This document shows positions 18,302-26,750 of a stretch of 64,000 nucleotides of DNA, one piece after another; position 1 is the first letter of the stretch; each line of letters starts with the position of its first letter. The position numbers and the translations under genes are program-made. The stretch covers positions 1 through 64,000 of the forward strand of contig JBAZKM010000005.1 in the NCBI GenBank assembly GCA_041650805.1, given 5' to 3'. The notes under the pieces are model-generated. The model was given only the letters and a program-made list of their open reading frames with translations. It had not been told where the DNA came from and made no database searches. Source of the DNA: Candidatus Omnitrophota bacterium (GTDB lineage: Bacteria; Omnitrophota; Gorgyraeia; 2-01-FULL-45-10).

Positions 18302-18886
18302 ATGACAAAGATCTTATCGGTGTTCGTTTCGGCAGTGCTGGCATTATGCCTCATATCCCCGGATCTCTTTTCGGCCGAGAGGCCGGAGTACCGCATACAA
18401 TCTTCGGATGTCCTCTCGATAACCGTGCACGGCCAGCCCGATCTCGCCACAAAGACGAGGGTCACCCAGGACGGGTATATATCGTTCCCTTTGATAGGAA
18501 AGGTCGCCGCCAAGGGGCTCACCGTCCAGGAGCTGGAGCAGACGATAAAAGAGATGCTCGAGAAGAGCTACCTGGTGAACGCGGCGGTCCTCGTCTTCAT
18601 CGAGGAGTACCATCCCAGGCAGGTCTCGGTCATAGGAGAGGTGAAGAGCCCCGGTAAATACGACATGCCGGGCGAGAAGAACATAACCCTGATGCAGTCG
18701 ATCGCGATGGCGGGCGGTTTCACCAAACACGCCGAGGTCACGAGGATACGCATCATGAGGATAGAGAACGGCGAGAAGAAGACCTTCGTGGTGAACTCAA
18801 AAGAGATCACCGATAAGGGGGATAAGGACAAGGATATGCTGCTTGAGGCCGAGGACATTGTCTTCGTGCCGGAGAGTTTCTTCTAA
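18302..18886 (+). CDS. Wza-type polysaccharide export protein (Poly_export + SLBB)
   Basis: The 194-residue protein has a signal peptide (cut near FSA, residue 22), a polysaccharide export domain (YRIQSSDVLSITVHGQPDL..., about residues 27-100) and an SLBB beta-grasp domain (RQVSVIGEVKSPGKYDMP..., about residues 106-190). It lacks a lipobox and the C-terminal amphipathic helix of Wza, so the adjacent barrel may supply the outer-membrane channel. It is located between the barrel and Wzc-like kinase genes, as expected for a transenvelope export complex. Confidence 0.85.
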   Translation: MTKILSVFVSAVLALCLISPDLFSAERPEYRIQSSDVLSITVHGQPDLATKTRVTQDGYISFPLIGKVAAKGLTVQELEQTIKEMLEKSYLVNAAVLVFIEEYHPRQVSVIGEVKSPGKYDMPGEKNITLMQSIAMAGGFTKHAEVTRIRIMRIENGEKKTFVVNSKEITDKGDKDKDMLLEAEDIVFVPESFF

Positions 18887-18902
18887 AGAAAGAACGGTAT
18901 AA

Positions 18903-20558
18903 ATGCACGCTTCCCAGCCCATCAACGAAACCTTACACCTGCAGGACTATATCAACGTGGTGCGCCACAGGCGCGACGTCGTGACCCTCTTCTTCGCCAC
19001 CGTCGTCCTGGTCGTTGCGATAGGCAGTTTCGTTATGATGCCCATATACCGGGCGACCGCGGTGCTACTTATAGATGTCGAAAGCCCGAATGTGCTCACC
19101 ACGTCGGGGACCGTGGCCCTCGAGTCGCAGAACTACTATTCCTATAAAGAGTATTACCAGAGCCAGATAGAGATAATAACTTCCGAGGCGCTCATCAGGA
19201 AGGTATTCGATGAATTCGGCCTCGGCAAGATGAGGGAGTACGCGAAGGCGAGAGAGCCGATCAAAAAATTCATAAAGACAATAAGGGTGGAGCCGGTGCG
19301 CGACACGCGGCTATTCAGGTTGAACGTCGATAACAGGGACCCGGAGGTCGCCAGGAAGATAGCGAACCGGCTCGCCGAGATATACGTGAAGCGGAACCTG
19401 GCCTACATAAGCAAGAACGAACTGCTGAACCTGCTGAAGAACGAATACCTGAAGCTGGAGACGCGGCTTTCCGAATATACCAAGGTCTATAAGGAGGACC
19501 ACCCCGAGATGATACGTCTCCGCAAGGAGATGTCGGAACTTGTAACGAAGATAGAGCGAGAGAAGGAATCGGCCATCACTTACGATATAGGGGACATGGA
19601 GTCCAAGACCGAATACCGCCATACCCTAGAGGGCCTGAAGGCCAATAACGTAAGCATACTCACCCTGGCCGAGACGCCGCGCATACCGATAAAGCCCAAG
19701 AAACTCCTGAACATAATCATAGCGATAGTGGTGGGGCTGGTCGGCGGGACCGCCCTCGCGTTCTTCTTCGAATATATGGATAATACTGTAAAGGACGTCG
19801 AAGAGATAGAGCGGATGACGCACTGGCCCATACTCGGTAACGTCCCGACGATAGACGCCTCCGGCAAGATGGCGGAAGGGGAGAAGGACCTGTACGTCCA
19901 TATAAGGCCGAAGGACCCGATATCCGAGATGTACCGCTCGATCAGGACCAGCATATTGTTCTCGGCGACGGAAGAGCATCCCATAGACAGCATTATCGTA
20001 ACGAGCCCCGGGCCCCAGGAAGGGAAGACGCTGATGTTGTGTAACCTCGGCATCGCGATGGCCCAGAACCAGAAACGCGTGCTCCTTGTGGATGCCGACA
20101 TGCGGAGGCCCCGCCTGCACGAGGCCTTCAAGATACATAACGAGACGGGGTTAAGCGATTTCCTCTCGGGACAGGCGCCTTTCGATAAGCTGGTCCAGAA
20201 GACCGAAATAGAAGGTCTCTCTATAGTGAGCGGGGGACCTCATCCGCCTAACCCGTCGGAGCTCCTGGCGAGCGTCAGGATGAAGGAATTCATAAAGACG
20301 GCCAAAGAGAAGTTCAATTTCATAATATTCGACACGCCCCCGTCGGCTATCCTTACCGACGCCATCATCCTCTCGAGGGCCGTCGACGGTACGGTGATGG
20401 TGATCGAAAGCGGGAAGACCGAGCGCAAACTCCTCAGCAGGGTCTGCCGGCTCTTCGCCGATTCAAGGGTGTACGTAATAGGCGTCCTGCTGAACAAGAT
20501 CCGCATCAAGTCGAGCGAATACGGTTATTACTCTTACTATTACGGCAAGTTGGATTGA
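18903..20558 (+). CDS. Wzc-like chain-length regulator and tyrosine autokinase
   Basis: The 551-residue protein has an N-terminal Wzz domain with flanking membrane helices (about residues 30-50 and 274-294) and a rather short coiled-coil. The cytoplasmic BY-kinase has Walker A (TSPGPQEGKT, residues 367-376), Walker A' (VDADMRR, Asp397/Asp399) and Walker B (FIIFDTPP). The C-terminus is a Tyr cluster (SSEYGYYSYYYGK), the autophosphorylation tail. These kinases cycle between oligomer and monomer to control polysaccharide polymerisation and export. The protein is shorter than typical Wzc, mainly in the periplasmic part. It ends 12 bp from a convergent gene. Confidence 0.9.
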   Translation: MHASQPINETLHLQDYINVVRHRRDVVTLFFATVVLVVAIGSFVMMPIYRATAVLLIDVESPNVLTTSGTVALESQNYYSYKEYYQSQIEIITSEALIRKVFDEFGLGKMREYAKAREPIKKFIKTIRVEPVRDTRLFRLNVDNRDPEVARKIANRLAEIYVKRNLAYISKNELLNLLKNEYLKLETRLSEYTKVYKEDHPEMIRLRKEMSELVTKIEREKESAITYDIGDMESKTEYRHTLEGLKANNVSILTLAETPRIPIKPKKLLNIIIAIVVGLVGGTALAFFFEYMDNTVKDVEEIERMTHWPILGNVPTIDASGKMAEGEKDLYVHIRPKDPISEMYRSIRTSILFSATEEHPIDSIIVTSPGPQEGKTLMLCNLGIAMAQNQKRVLLVDADMRRPRLHEAFKIHNETGLSDFLSGQAPFDKLVQKTEIEGLSIVSGGPHPPNPSELLASVRMKEFIKTAKEKFNFIIFDTPPSAILTDAIILSRAVDGTVMVIESGKTERKLLSRVCRLFADSRVYVIGVLLNKIRIKSSEYGYYSYYYGKLD

Positions 20559-20570
20559 ACCCGGCGCGAG

Positions 20571-22367
20571 TCACTCCCCGAACAACCCGCTCTCATAGGC
20601 CTTCACCAGCGCCCTCGACGCGTGCTGTACGTAGTCGACACGGATAGGGTCCCTCTCAAGCGATTGCCTGAACCCCCCGGCCGCCCTGGAAGCGTTCTTC
20701 AGATAAAAAGAGTTCTCTTTGGTGAACTGCGTCTGCAGGATGAACCTTGTCCCCAGCCTTATCGACTCGGAGTACTTCGCGGCGCGGGCCGTGTCGCCCG
20801 TCTCGCGCGCTAACCTGTACGCGTCATTGATGCCTTCGAGGTAGACCGAGGTCGAACATCCCCTGGGCGTGCCTTTCGTAAAACCGCCTATCTCGTCAGG
20901 GTGGCCGCTTTCGAATACCTGGTAGTTATCTATGCTCCAATCGTTCATCTCGAATATGAAATCGGCAAGAGACCGGTCCTTTGTATGCCGGTATAAGAGG
21001 TAATATGTCTGCGTGTGCCACGGTATGAATGCGGCGTTCTTATTTGCCCTCCAATGGTCCCTGTAATAGGGGAAGGCCTTCTTCACGGATCCGAGATATG
21101 CCTCGTCCCCCGTTGCCGCGTAAAGGTGCATCAGGCCGAGCATCGCCTCTCCCGGGGCATAGTCGATCCCGTCGTTACCCTTTTTGATGAAGTCCGTGTC
21201 GTATGAGCCGTCCGGGTCCTGCATCGCCAGGATGCCGTCCCCGAGACGTTTCAGGACCCCGCCCTTATCCGGACGGTCGGTATTGAGGAGGGCAAGTATC
21301 ATGAAGGCATTGTAGGCGATGGAGGCCCTCCCGTCGATGACGAAGAATGAGTAGCCGCCTTCATCGCGCAGACGGCCGAGGTAGTAGTCGATCTCGCGCT
21401 CTATCAGCTCGTCCGATGAGCCGTCCCGCAGGAAACGGCGCAATTCCGTGATGGCCCAGAGCGCCGCCATCTGGCGGGGGTGGTTATTCTTTTCCGAATA
21501 GAGGTCCCTGGCCGGAGAGTATGCATATTGCGTCATGCCGGACCCCGGATCGACGTTATTGAGGAACCACCCGTAGCCGAGGGATATCCTCTCCAGGATC
21601 GCGGATCTCGTTATATCATGCGCGTCTACCGGGACATTGAAACGGTAAAGGTCGGTGGTGCGGCGCCGGGCATCGCTCCTGAAGACGACGGAATCGTATA
21701 GGTATATCTCAATATCTTTGCCGAGGTAGCCGTCTTCCGGCAGGCCGGCCTTTTTGGAAAGCTGCTTCATCGCCGTTTCGAGCCCGATATTGGCCGTGAT
21801 CATCACCGACGGTATGAAATACGTATGCTTGCCGCCTTTAGAGACCGACAGGCCGTGTATGCCCGGCTCCGCGTATCTTTTCAGATAAGCGAGGTCGTTC
21901 TGCGCCATCCTCCTGCCGTTATAGAGGAAGCTTATCACGACCGAGACATCTTTGAGGCCGTCCTTGGTAAGGTCCTTTTTGAACCGCCTGTCCCCGGTCA
22001 CGTTGATGGTCGCTTTCCTGATATCGGCCAGGACCCTGTTGATATCCTTCGGCCTGTAGCTATTCCCCTGGCATCCTATGAGGGTGTTACCGTAGTAGAC
22101 CGAGACGAAGACGATGTCGTAATCCGGATCTGGCGCACCCGTCTCCGGCACCGGTATCTTCGGCACGGCCTCCCCGTCCAGGCAGCGGCCCAGGACGAAG
22201 TATACGTACCCGGCCAGGAATTTCTTCTCTTTATATGTGAGGTCTTTTACGGAAGAGGCGCTCGCGGCGGATGGTCCCGTCGAAGGGGCGAACGTCGAGA
22301 AATATGATAAGATCGTTACAGCGGCTAAGATCTTTCTTCCGAGTGTCATCGGGAAAGATTTTAGCAC
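20571..22367 (-). CDS. Secreted AMMECR1-like domain fused to an alpha/alpha-toroid domain
   Basis: The 598-residue protein has an N-terminal export signal (about residues 8-38). A region of about 180 residues follows with the AMMECR1 hallmark VSVYYGNTLIGCQGN (FVSVxxxGxLxGCxG pattern) and FIPSVM. From about residue 230 to the end it is helical with repeated W/Y/G-rich segments (MQDPDGSYDTDF, AAGGFRQS), like six-hairpin or terpenoid-cyclase toroids. AMMECR1 domains are of debated function; toroids often act on glycans. Its location beside the polysaccharide locus, on the opposite strand, suggests an extracytoplasmic glycan-active protein. That function is inference. Confidence 0.6.
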   Translation of the reverse strand: MLKSFPMTLGRKILAAVTILSYFSTFAPSTGPSAASASSVKDLTYKEKKFLAGYVYFVLGRCLDGEAVPKIPVPETGAPDPDYDIVFVSVYYGNTLIGCQGNSYRPKDINRVLADIRKATINVTGDRRFKKDLTKDGLKDVSVVISFLYNGRRMAQNDLAYLKRYAEPGIHGLSVSKGGKHTYFIPSVMITANIGLETAMKQLSKKAGLPEDGYLGKDIEIYLYDSVVFRSDARRRTTDLYRFNVPVDAHDITRSAILERISLGYGWFLNNVDPGSGMTQYAYSPARDLYSEKNNHPRQMAALWAITELRRFLRDGSSDELIEREIDYYLGRLRDEGGYSFFVIDGRASIAYNAFMILALLNTDRPDKGGVLKRLGDGILAMQDPDGSYDTDFIKKGNDGIDYAPGEAMLGLMHLYAATGDEAYLGSVKKAFPYYRDHWRANKNAAFIPWHTQTYYLLYRHTKDRSLADFIFEMNDWSIDNYQVFESGHPDEIGGFTKGTPRGCSTSVYLEGINDAYRLARETGDTARAAKYSESIRLGTRFILQTQFTKENSFYLKNASRAAGGFRQSLERDPIRVDYVQHASRALVKAYESGLFGE

Positions 22368-22417
22368 ATCCTCAACTTAATGAGAACAGAAAATTTGCGG
22401 AAAAATAGAGTTTACAC

Positions 22418-22445
22418 TTGCCGAAACGCGATTACGTGATATAAT
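22418..22445 (+). promoter_or_regulatory. Probable sigma-70 promoter
   Basis: TTGCCG (22418-22423), a 16-bp spacer and TATAAT (22440-22445) precede the small secreted-protein gene. Confidence 0.5.
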
Positions 22446-22483
22446 TACAGTGTCGTATAACACGGGGTGTTGCCAAGAAAAAA

Positions 22484-22996
22484 TTGTCAGTCGTCTTGAC
22501 CATTTTTTTTCTTACCCAACACATCGCTCTGCAGCAACTGGCCGCGGAACCCTACTCACCGCTGCCTAAGGTAAAAGTTAGTTTAACAGAAACCAATCTT
22601 TCCTTCAGATACCTCAACGACACGATCCTCCTGGCGCTCACCCTGTATAAACTTGACGCCGTCGAGAGATACACGAAAGAATCGATAATAAAGGAGTATG
22701 GCGCCAGGTTCGCGGGGCTCTCTAAGGTCAGGTTCGACCTCGAGAATATGGATATCGGCAGAAAAGGTTGGACCCGCTACTACCCGTTTTACATAAAAGG
22801 CGAACAGTTCATAATGCGCATCTTCCTTACCGAAGAGTCCTCATTCCAGCCGAAGGTACAGGTGCTGTACGAAGGGGCCATAGATAACCCCAGGGTGACA
22901 TTCCAGGTATTGCCCCCGCTCCAGGAGATCTTGAAGGCATGTCACATGAAGCCGCACAGCCCGCAGTCCGCCTCCGCAGTAGGCACAAGCCTTTGA
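22484..22996 (+). CDS. Secreted protein of unknown function
   Basis: This 170-residue protein begins at TTG 22484 with a short hydrophobic export segment (about residues 2-19). The mature part is mixed alpha/beta with no motif that I recognise. The segment DMGRKGWTRYYPFYIKGEQF-like around residues 85-105 is the most distinctive. It is cotranscribed with the next gene, which overlaps its 3' end by 58 bp. No function can be assigned. Confidence 0.5.
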   Translation: MSVVLTIFFLTQHIALQQLAAEPYSPLPKVKVSLTETNLSFRYLNDTILLALTLYKLDAVERYTKESIIKEYGARFAGLSKVRFDLENMDIGRKGWTRYYPFYIKGEQFIMRIFLTEESSFQPKVQVLYEGAIDNPRVTFQVLPPLQEILKACHMKPHSPQSASAVGTSL

Positions 22997-23379
22997 AACC
23001 CGGACCTCTCCTTCCCGTCCTATTAGTGATAGCTTTCGTCTGCCCGGCCGCCATGGCCGACCTCGATGACCTGATAGACGTGGCTCAGGGCCAGTCGAAT
23101 ATGCAGAAGCACTACGCCGGGGAGACGCAGACCTATAACGGCGTGAAGCGCGCACTGGAGACGGGGGTCCTCGCTAAGGGCAGGCCGGCATCGGAGATCA
23201 GGGCCCGGTACGGCGAACCGGTCGTTACGCTCTGGGACCGGGACAAGAATATGGAGAAGTGGATATACAAGAGCGCCTCATCGTCTTTCTTCGACGGGGA
23301 GCAGGTCTATCTCTTTTTCGATAAGGACTGCACCCTCGTCGAGACCGAGATGAGGAAGAAGGACGACGCGGCCCGCTGA
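22939..23379 (+). CDS. Secreted SmpA/BamE-like small protein
   Basis: The 146-residue protein has a basic N-terminus and hydrophobic signal (about residues 22-41, ending PAAMA). The C-terminal half reads GRPASEIRARYGEPV...KWIYKS...YLFFDKDCTLVETE. This is the helix-then-beta pattern of SmpA/BamE-like domains, where a protein-protein surface follows a G-x-P turn. The family includes assembly lipoproteins and many unassigned secreted proteins. No lipobox is visible. The gene overlaps the preceding one by 58 bp. Confidence 0.5.
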   Translation: MSHEAAQPAVRLRSRHKPLKPGPLLPVLLVIAFVCPAAMADLDDLIDVAQGQSNMQKHYAGETQTYNGVKRALETGVLAKGRPASEIRARYGEPVVTLWDRDKNMEKWIYKSASSSFFDGEQVYLFFDKDCTLVETEMRKKDDAAR

Positions 23380-23391
23380 AACAAGATTTGC

Positions 23392-23420
23392 TTGCCTAAA
23401 CCCATTCCGTTCGGTACAAT
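23392..23420 (+). promoter_or_regulatory. Probable sigma-70 promoter of the phosphate operon
   Basis: TTGCCT (23392-23397), a 17-bp spacer and TACAAT (23415-23420) precede the DUF47 gene. The same hexamers and spacing recur before tRNA-Thr at 49370-49398. Confidence 0.55.
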
Positions 23421-23451
23421 AACCTGAAAACCATATAAGAAGGAGTGTGTC

Positions 23452-24078
23452 ATGTTATTCAATTTTATGCCAAAAGAGTTCAACTTCTTCGACCTCTTCG
23501 ACAAGCAGGTCGACTTTGCCGTTGACGCGGCGAGCTACCTCAAGGAAGTGGTGTCAAACGGGTCTGCGGACGGGGAGGTGCTCCGCAAGATACAGGATAT
23601 CGAGCATTACGCAGACGACGCCGCGCACAGTGTCATAGACCGCCTGAACAAGACGTTCATCACGCCGTTCGACAGGGAAGATATACACGCCCTCACCAAA
23701 GAGATCGACGATATCGTGGATATGATAAACACCATAATAAGCCGGAAGAAGGTGTATAAGCTCGAGGGGGTCGATAAGGACCTCGTGAAATTCGCTACGG
23801 TGATCGAGGAGTCGGTCCGGGCCGTATCCAGGGCGGTAAAGGGTATGCGCGCCATGAAGCACTCGAAGACGGTCTTCGATGCCTGCGTCGAGATCAACCG
23901 TCTCGAAAATGTCGGCGACGAGATGCGCGACGAGGTGCTCGGCAGGCTCTTCGAGACATCGAAGGACCCCATAGCCGTAATAAAGTGGAAAGAGATATAC
24001 CAGGACGCCGAGACGGTCCTCGATATCTGCGAGGATGTCGCGCATGTGGTGGAATCGATCCTCGTGAAGCAGGCCTGA
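23452..24078 (+). CDS. DUF47 (PhoU-like) accessory protein of Pit phosphate transport
   Basis: This 208-residue all-helical protein matches the DUF47/TIGR00153 PhoU-like family. Features include FNFFDLFDKQVD near the start, FITPFDREDIHALTKEIDDIVDMI (about residues 68-91) and the acidic metal-binding segment ENVGDEMRDEV. It ends four bases before a PiT permease gene, the usual arrangement. It is thought to modulate phosphate flux through the permease. A strong GAAGGAG ribosome-binding site precedes the ATG. Confidence 0.9.
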   Translation: MLFNFMPKEFNFFDLFDKQVDFAVDAASYLKEVVSNGSADGEVLRKIQDIEHYADDAAHSVIDRLNKTFITPFDREDIHALTKEIDDIVDMINTIISRKKVYKLEGVDKDLVKFATVIEESVRAVSRAVKGMRAMKHSKTVFDACVEINRLENVGDEMRDEVLGRLFETSKDPIAVIKWKEIYQDAETVLDICEDVAHVVESILVKQA

Positions 24079-24081
24079 TCC

Positions 24082-25065
24082 ATGACATTCAGTATCCTCC
24101 TCCTGATAGTCCTCGCGCTGGCGTTCGATTTCCTGAACGGTTTTCACGATTCGGCCAATTCTATCGCCACGGTCGTCTCGACGCGGGTCCTGTCGCCGCG
24201 CCTTGCGGTCATCTGGGCGGCCTTCTTCAACTTCATCGCGTTCCTCTTCTTCGGCCTCCACGTCGCGAACACGATAGGCAAGGGCATAATAGACATAACG
24301 ATAATCGATAAGGGGATCATCTTCGGGACGCTCGTCGGGGCATGCGGATGGAACCTCATCACGTGGTACCTGGGCCTTCCGACAAGCTCTTCCCACGCCC
24401 TGATCGGCGGCATGATAGGGGCCGCGCTCGTGAAGGCTGGGCCCGGGTCGCTCGTATGGAGCGGCATCATGAAGACGGTCAGTTTCATAATCATCTCGCC
24501 CGTACTGGGGCTCGTTCTGGGGCTCGGGTTCGGTTTTGCCGTATACTGGCTCTTCCGTAAGAGCGCGCCCCTGAAGGTGGACCATATATTCAGGAAAGGG
24601 CAGCTGCTCTCAGCCGCGTTCTACAGTATGGGCCACGGCGGGAACGACGCTCAGAAGACGATGGGGGTCATCGCAAGTTTATTATTCAGCGCGGGGCTTC
24701 TGGGCAAGACATTTTATATACCTTTCTGGATCGTATTGATGTGCTATACCGCCATCGCCCTCGGCACCATGTTCGGGGGATGGCGCATAGTCAAGACGAT
24801 GGGCCAGAAGGTCGCGAAACTCAAACCGGTGGACGGTTTTTGCGCGGAGTCTGGGGCGGCCATAACGCTCTTCATATCGTCGGCCTTCGGCATACCGGTG
24901 AGCACGACACACACGATAACGGGCGCCATAATGGGCATCGGCTCGCTGAAACGGCTGAGCGCGGTAAAGTGGGGAGTCGCAGGCCGTATAGTATGGGCAT
25001 GGGTATTGACGATACCGTGTTCGGCGGTGATATCGGCCCTGGCATATGCGGCCGTCCGGCATTGA
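24082..25065 (+). CDS. pit: PiT-family inorganic phosphate transporter
   Basis: The 327-residue polytopic protein carries both PiT signature repeats: FLNGFHDSANSIATVVSTRVLSP (about residues 13-35) in the N-half, and GHGGNDAQKTMG (about residues 183-194) plus GIPVSTTHTITGAIMGIG in the C-half. Members import phosphate or metal-phosphate with H+ or Na+. It lies directly after its DUF47 partner. The length is slightly short but normal for the bacterial compact group. Confidence 0.92.
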   Translation: MTFSILLLIVLALAFDFLNGFHDSANSIATVVSTRVLSPRLAVIWAAFFNFIAFLFFGLHVANTIGKGIIDITIIDKGIIFGTLVGACGWNLITWYLGLPTSSSHALIGGMIGAALVKAGPGSLVWSGIMKTVSFIIISPVLGLVLGLGFGFAVYWLFRKSAPLKVDHIFRKGQLLSAAFYSMGHGGNDAQKTMGVIASLLFSAGLLGKTFYIPFWIVLMCYTAIALGTMFGGWRIVKTMGQKVAKLKPVDGFCAESGAAITLFISSAFGIPVSTTHTITGAIMGIGSLKRLSAVKWGVAGRIVWAWVLTIPCSAVISALAYAAVRH

Positions 25066-25083
25066 TATGACATAGGAGATCCG

Positions 25084-25722
25084 GTGGACCTGATAAAGAC
25101 GATCATGGAATTCGTCTTCCACATAGATAAACACCTTAATGTAATGATCCAGAATTTCGGGAGCTGGTCCTACCTCCTGCTCTTCATGATCGTCTTCGCG
25201 GAGACGGGCCTCGTAGTGACCCCGTTCCTCCCGGGCGACTCTCTCCTCTTCGCATCCGGTGCGCTCGCCTCGAACGGTTCGTTCGACTTCTGGCGGCTTT
25301 TCATCGTGCTCACCGCCGCCGCGGTCATAGGCGACAGCGTCAATTACGCCATAGGCAAGGCCATAGGCCACAGGGTATTCGAGGAGGGGCACTCCCGCAT
25401 TTTCAAGAAAGAGTACCTCGACCGCACTCACAGGTTTTACGAGAAGTACGGCGGCAAGACTATAATACTGGCGCGGTTCGTCCCCATCGTGCGGACGTTC
25501 GCGCCCTTCGTGGCCGGCGTAGGCAGGATGAATTACGGCTACTTCTTCCTCTATAACGTGACCGGCGCGCTATTGTGGGTCTCCGTCTTCGTGGGGGGCG
25601 GGTTCTATTTCGGCAACGTCCCCATCGTCAAAGAGCATTTTTCGATCGTCATATTCGCCATCGTGGTCATCTCCATCCTGCCGGCGGCCGTCGAGGTATG
25701 GCGGCACCGCCGGACAAAATAG
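25084..25722 (+). CDS. DedA family membrane protein
   Basis: The 212-residue protein starts at GTG 25084 after an AGGAGAT site. It shows the DedA/SNARE-associated pattern: ETGLVVTPFLPGDSLLFASGAL (about residues 40-61), GDSVNYAIGKAIG, and FVPIVRTFAPFVAGVGRMNY with the conserved Arg. DedA proteins scramble or flip polyprenyl-phosphate and phospholipids, or affect membrane energetics. Recycling of carrier lipid would fit the neighbouring polysaccharide locus. It follows the phosphate permease by 18 bp. Confidence 0.88.
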   Translation: MDLIKTIMEFVFHIDKHLNVMIQNFGSWSYLLLFMIVFAETGLVVTPFLPGDSLLFASGALASNGSFDFWRLFIVLTAAAVIGDSVNYAIGKAIGHRVFEEGHSRIFKKEYLDRTHRFYEKYGGKTIILARFVPIVRTFAPFVAGVGRMNYGYFFLYNVTGALLWVSVFVGGGFYFGNVPIVKEHFSIVIFAIVVISILPAAVEVWRHRRTK

Positions 25723-25733
25723 GCACCGGGCGC

Positions 25734-26207
25734 ATGGATAAGAGACCTCTTACGGCAAGGATCCTGCGGTATTTCAGGTGGCTCTACCTGAAGATATTCA
25801 GGATCAACGACACCCCTCAGAAGATAGCCGCGGGTTTCGGGATCGGCGTGCTCCTCGGCGTCATGCCGGGCACGGGCCCCTTCGCCGCGCTCTTCCTCGC
25901 CATACTTTTAAAGGTGAACCGGGCCGCGGCGTTACTCAGCAGCATCCTGACAAATACGTGGCTTAGCATACCCGTATTCTTCCTGGCCGTTAAGACGGGT
26001 TCAGCCGTGACCGGCATCGGCTACGGTGATATAAGCGATTCGTGGTCTCTCTTTTTGAAAGATTTCACCTGGGGGAAGCTCCTGCAGCTATCGGTGTACG
26101 ATATCATCGCCCCGGTGGTCATAGGGTATATCCTGGTCTCTCTATGCATGGGCATCATCGCGTACTTTGTGGTATTGGCGATAACTGAACGGAGAAGGAA
26201 GGCGTAA
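25734..26207 (+). CDS. DUF2062 membrane protein
   Basis: The protein of 157 residues matches DUF2062: a basic N-terminus, then the signature PQKIAAGFGIGVLLGVMPGTGPFAALFLAILLKVNRAAA-like core (residues about 27-65) with conserved GxGxxxGxxPG, and two more hydrophobic segments. The ATG at 25734 gives the family start, although the frame is open further upstream inside dedA. The function is unknown, although the domain is often found attached to or beside glycosyltransferases and lipid enzymes. It lies 11 bp after dedA. Confidence 0.8.
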   Translation: MDKRPLTARILRYFRWLYLKIFRINDTPQKIAAGFGIGVLLGVMPGTGPFAALFLAILLKVNRAAALLSSILTNTWLSIPVFFLAVKTGSAVTGIGYGDISDSWSLFLKDFTWGKLLQLSVYDIIAPVVIGYILVSLCMGIIAYFVVLAITERRRKA

Positions 26208-26231
26208 GACCCTTCCGAAAAGGAGGTTTAT

Positions 26232-26747
26232 ATGGAACGGGCAAATGTAGTGACCATGAAAGGTAAACCGGTAACGCTTGTGGGTGATGAGGTCAGGGTG
26301 GGGCAGAAGGCGGGGGATTTCAGGGTGCTCGATACCGGCCTGTCGGAGAAGACGCTGGCGGATTTTAAAGGCAGGATAAAGCTCATCGCCGCCGTCCCTT
26401 CCCTGGATACGCCCGTATGCGATACGGAGATAAAGCGTTTCAACGACGAAGCGGCGAAACTCTCCAAAGACCTGGTCGTGATCTTCATCAGCATGGACCT
26501 CCCGTTCGCCCAGAAGAGGTTCTGCCAGGAGTTCGAGATAAATAAGGTGAAGACCCTCTCCGACCACAGGGACGGCGACTTCGGATCGAAATACGGCGTC
26601 CTGATAAAGGAGCTGCGGTTACTGGCAAGGGCCGTCTTCATCGTAGATAAGGACGACACGGTGCGATACGTCGAATACGTGAAAGAGCTCGGCATGCCTC
26701 CGGATTACGACGCGGCCCTCAGGGCATTGAAGGGCATAGTCGCCTGA
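26232..26747 (+). CDS. tpx: Thiol peroxidase (atypical 2-Cys peroxiredoxin)
   Basis: The 171-residue protein has the Tpx active-site motif PSLDTPVCDTEIKRFN, with the peroxidatic Cys near residue 60. The resolving Cys is in KRFCQEFE about 35 residues later, as in Tpx. It lacks the extra Cys of AhpC. It reduces hydroperoxides in the cytoplasm or periplasm using thioredoxin; no signal peptide is present. It has a good AAAAGGAGG site and ends four bases from the convergent repeat-protein gene. Confidence 0.92.
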   Translation: MERANVVTMKGKPVTLVGDEVRVGQKAGDFRVLDTGLSEKTLADFKGRIKLIAAVPSLDTPVCDTEIKRFNDEAAKLSKDLVVIFISMDLPFAQKRFCQEFEINKVKTLSDHRDGDFGSKYGVLIKELRLLARAVFIVDKDDTVRYVEYVKELGMPPDYDAALRALKGIVA

Positions 26748-26750
26748 CGG

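Noticed and set aside
23554..24585. Open frame of 343 codons on the minus strand
   Set aside because: It is antisense to the DUF47 and PiT genes, with biased composition and no motif.
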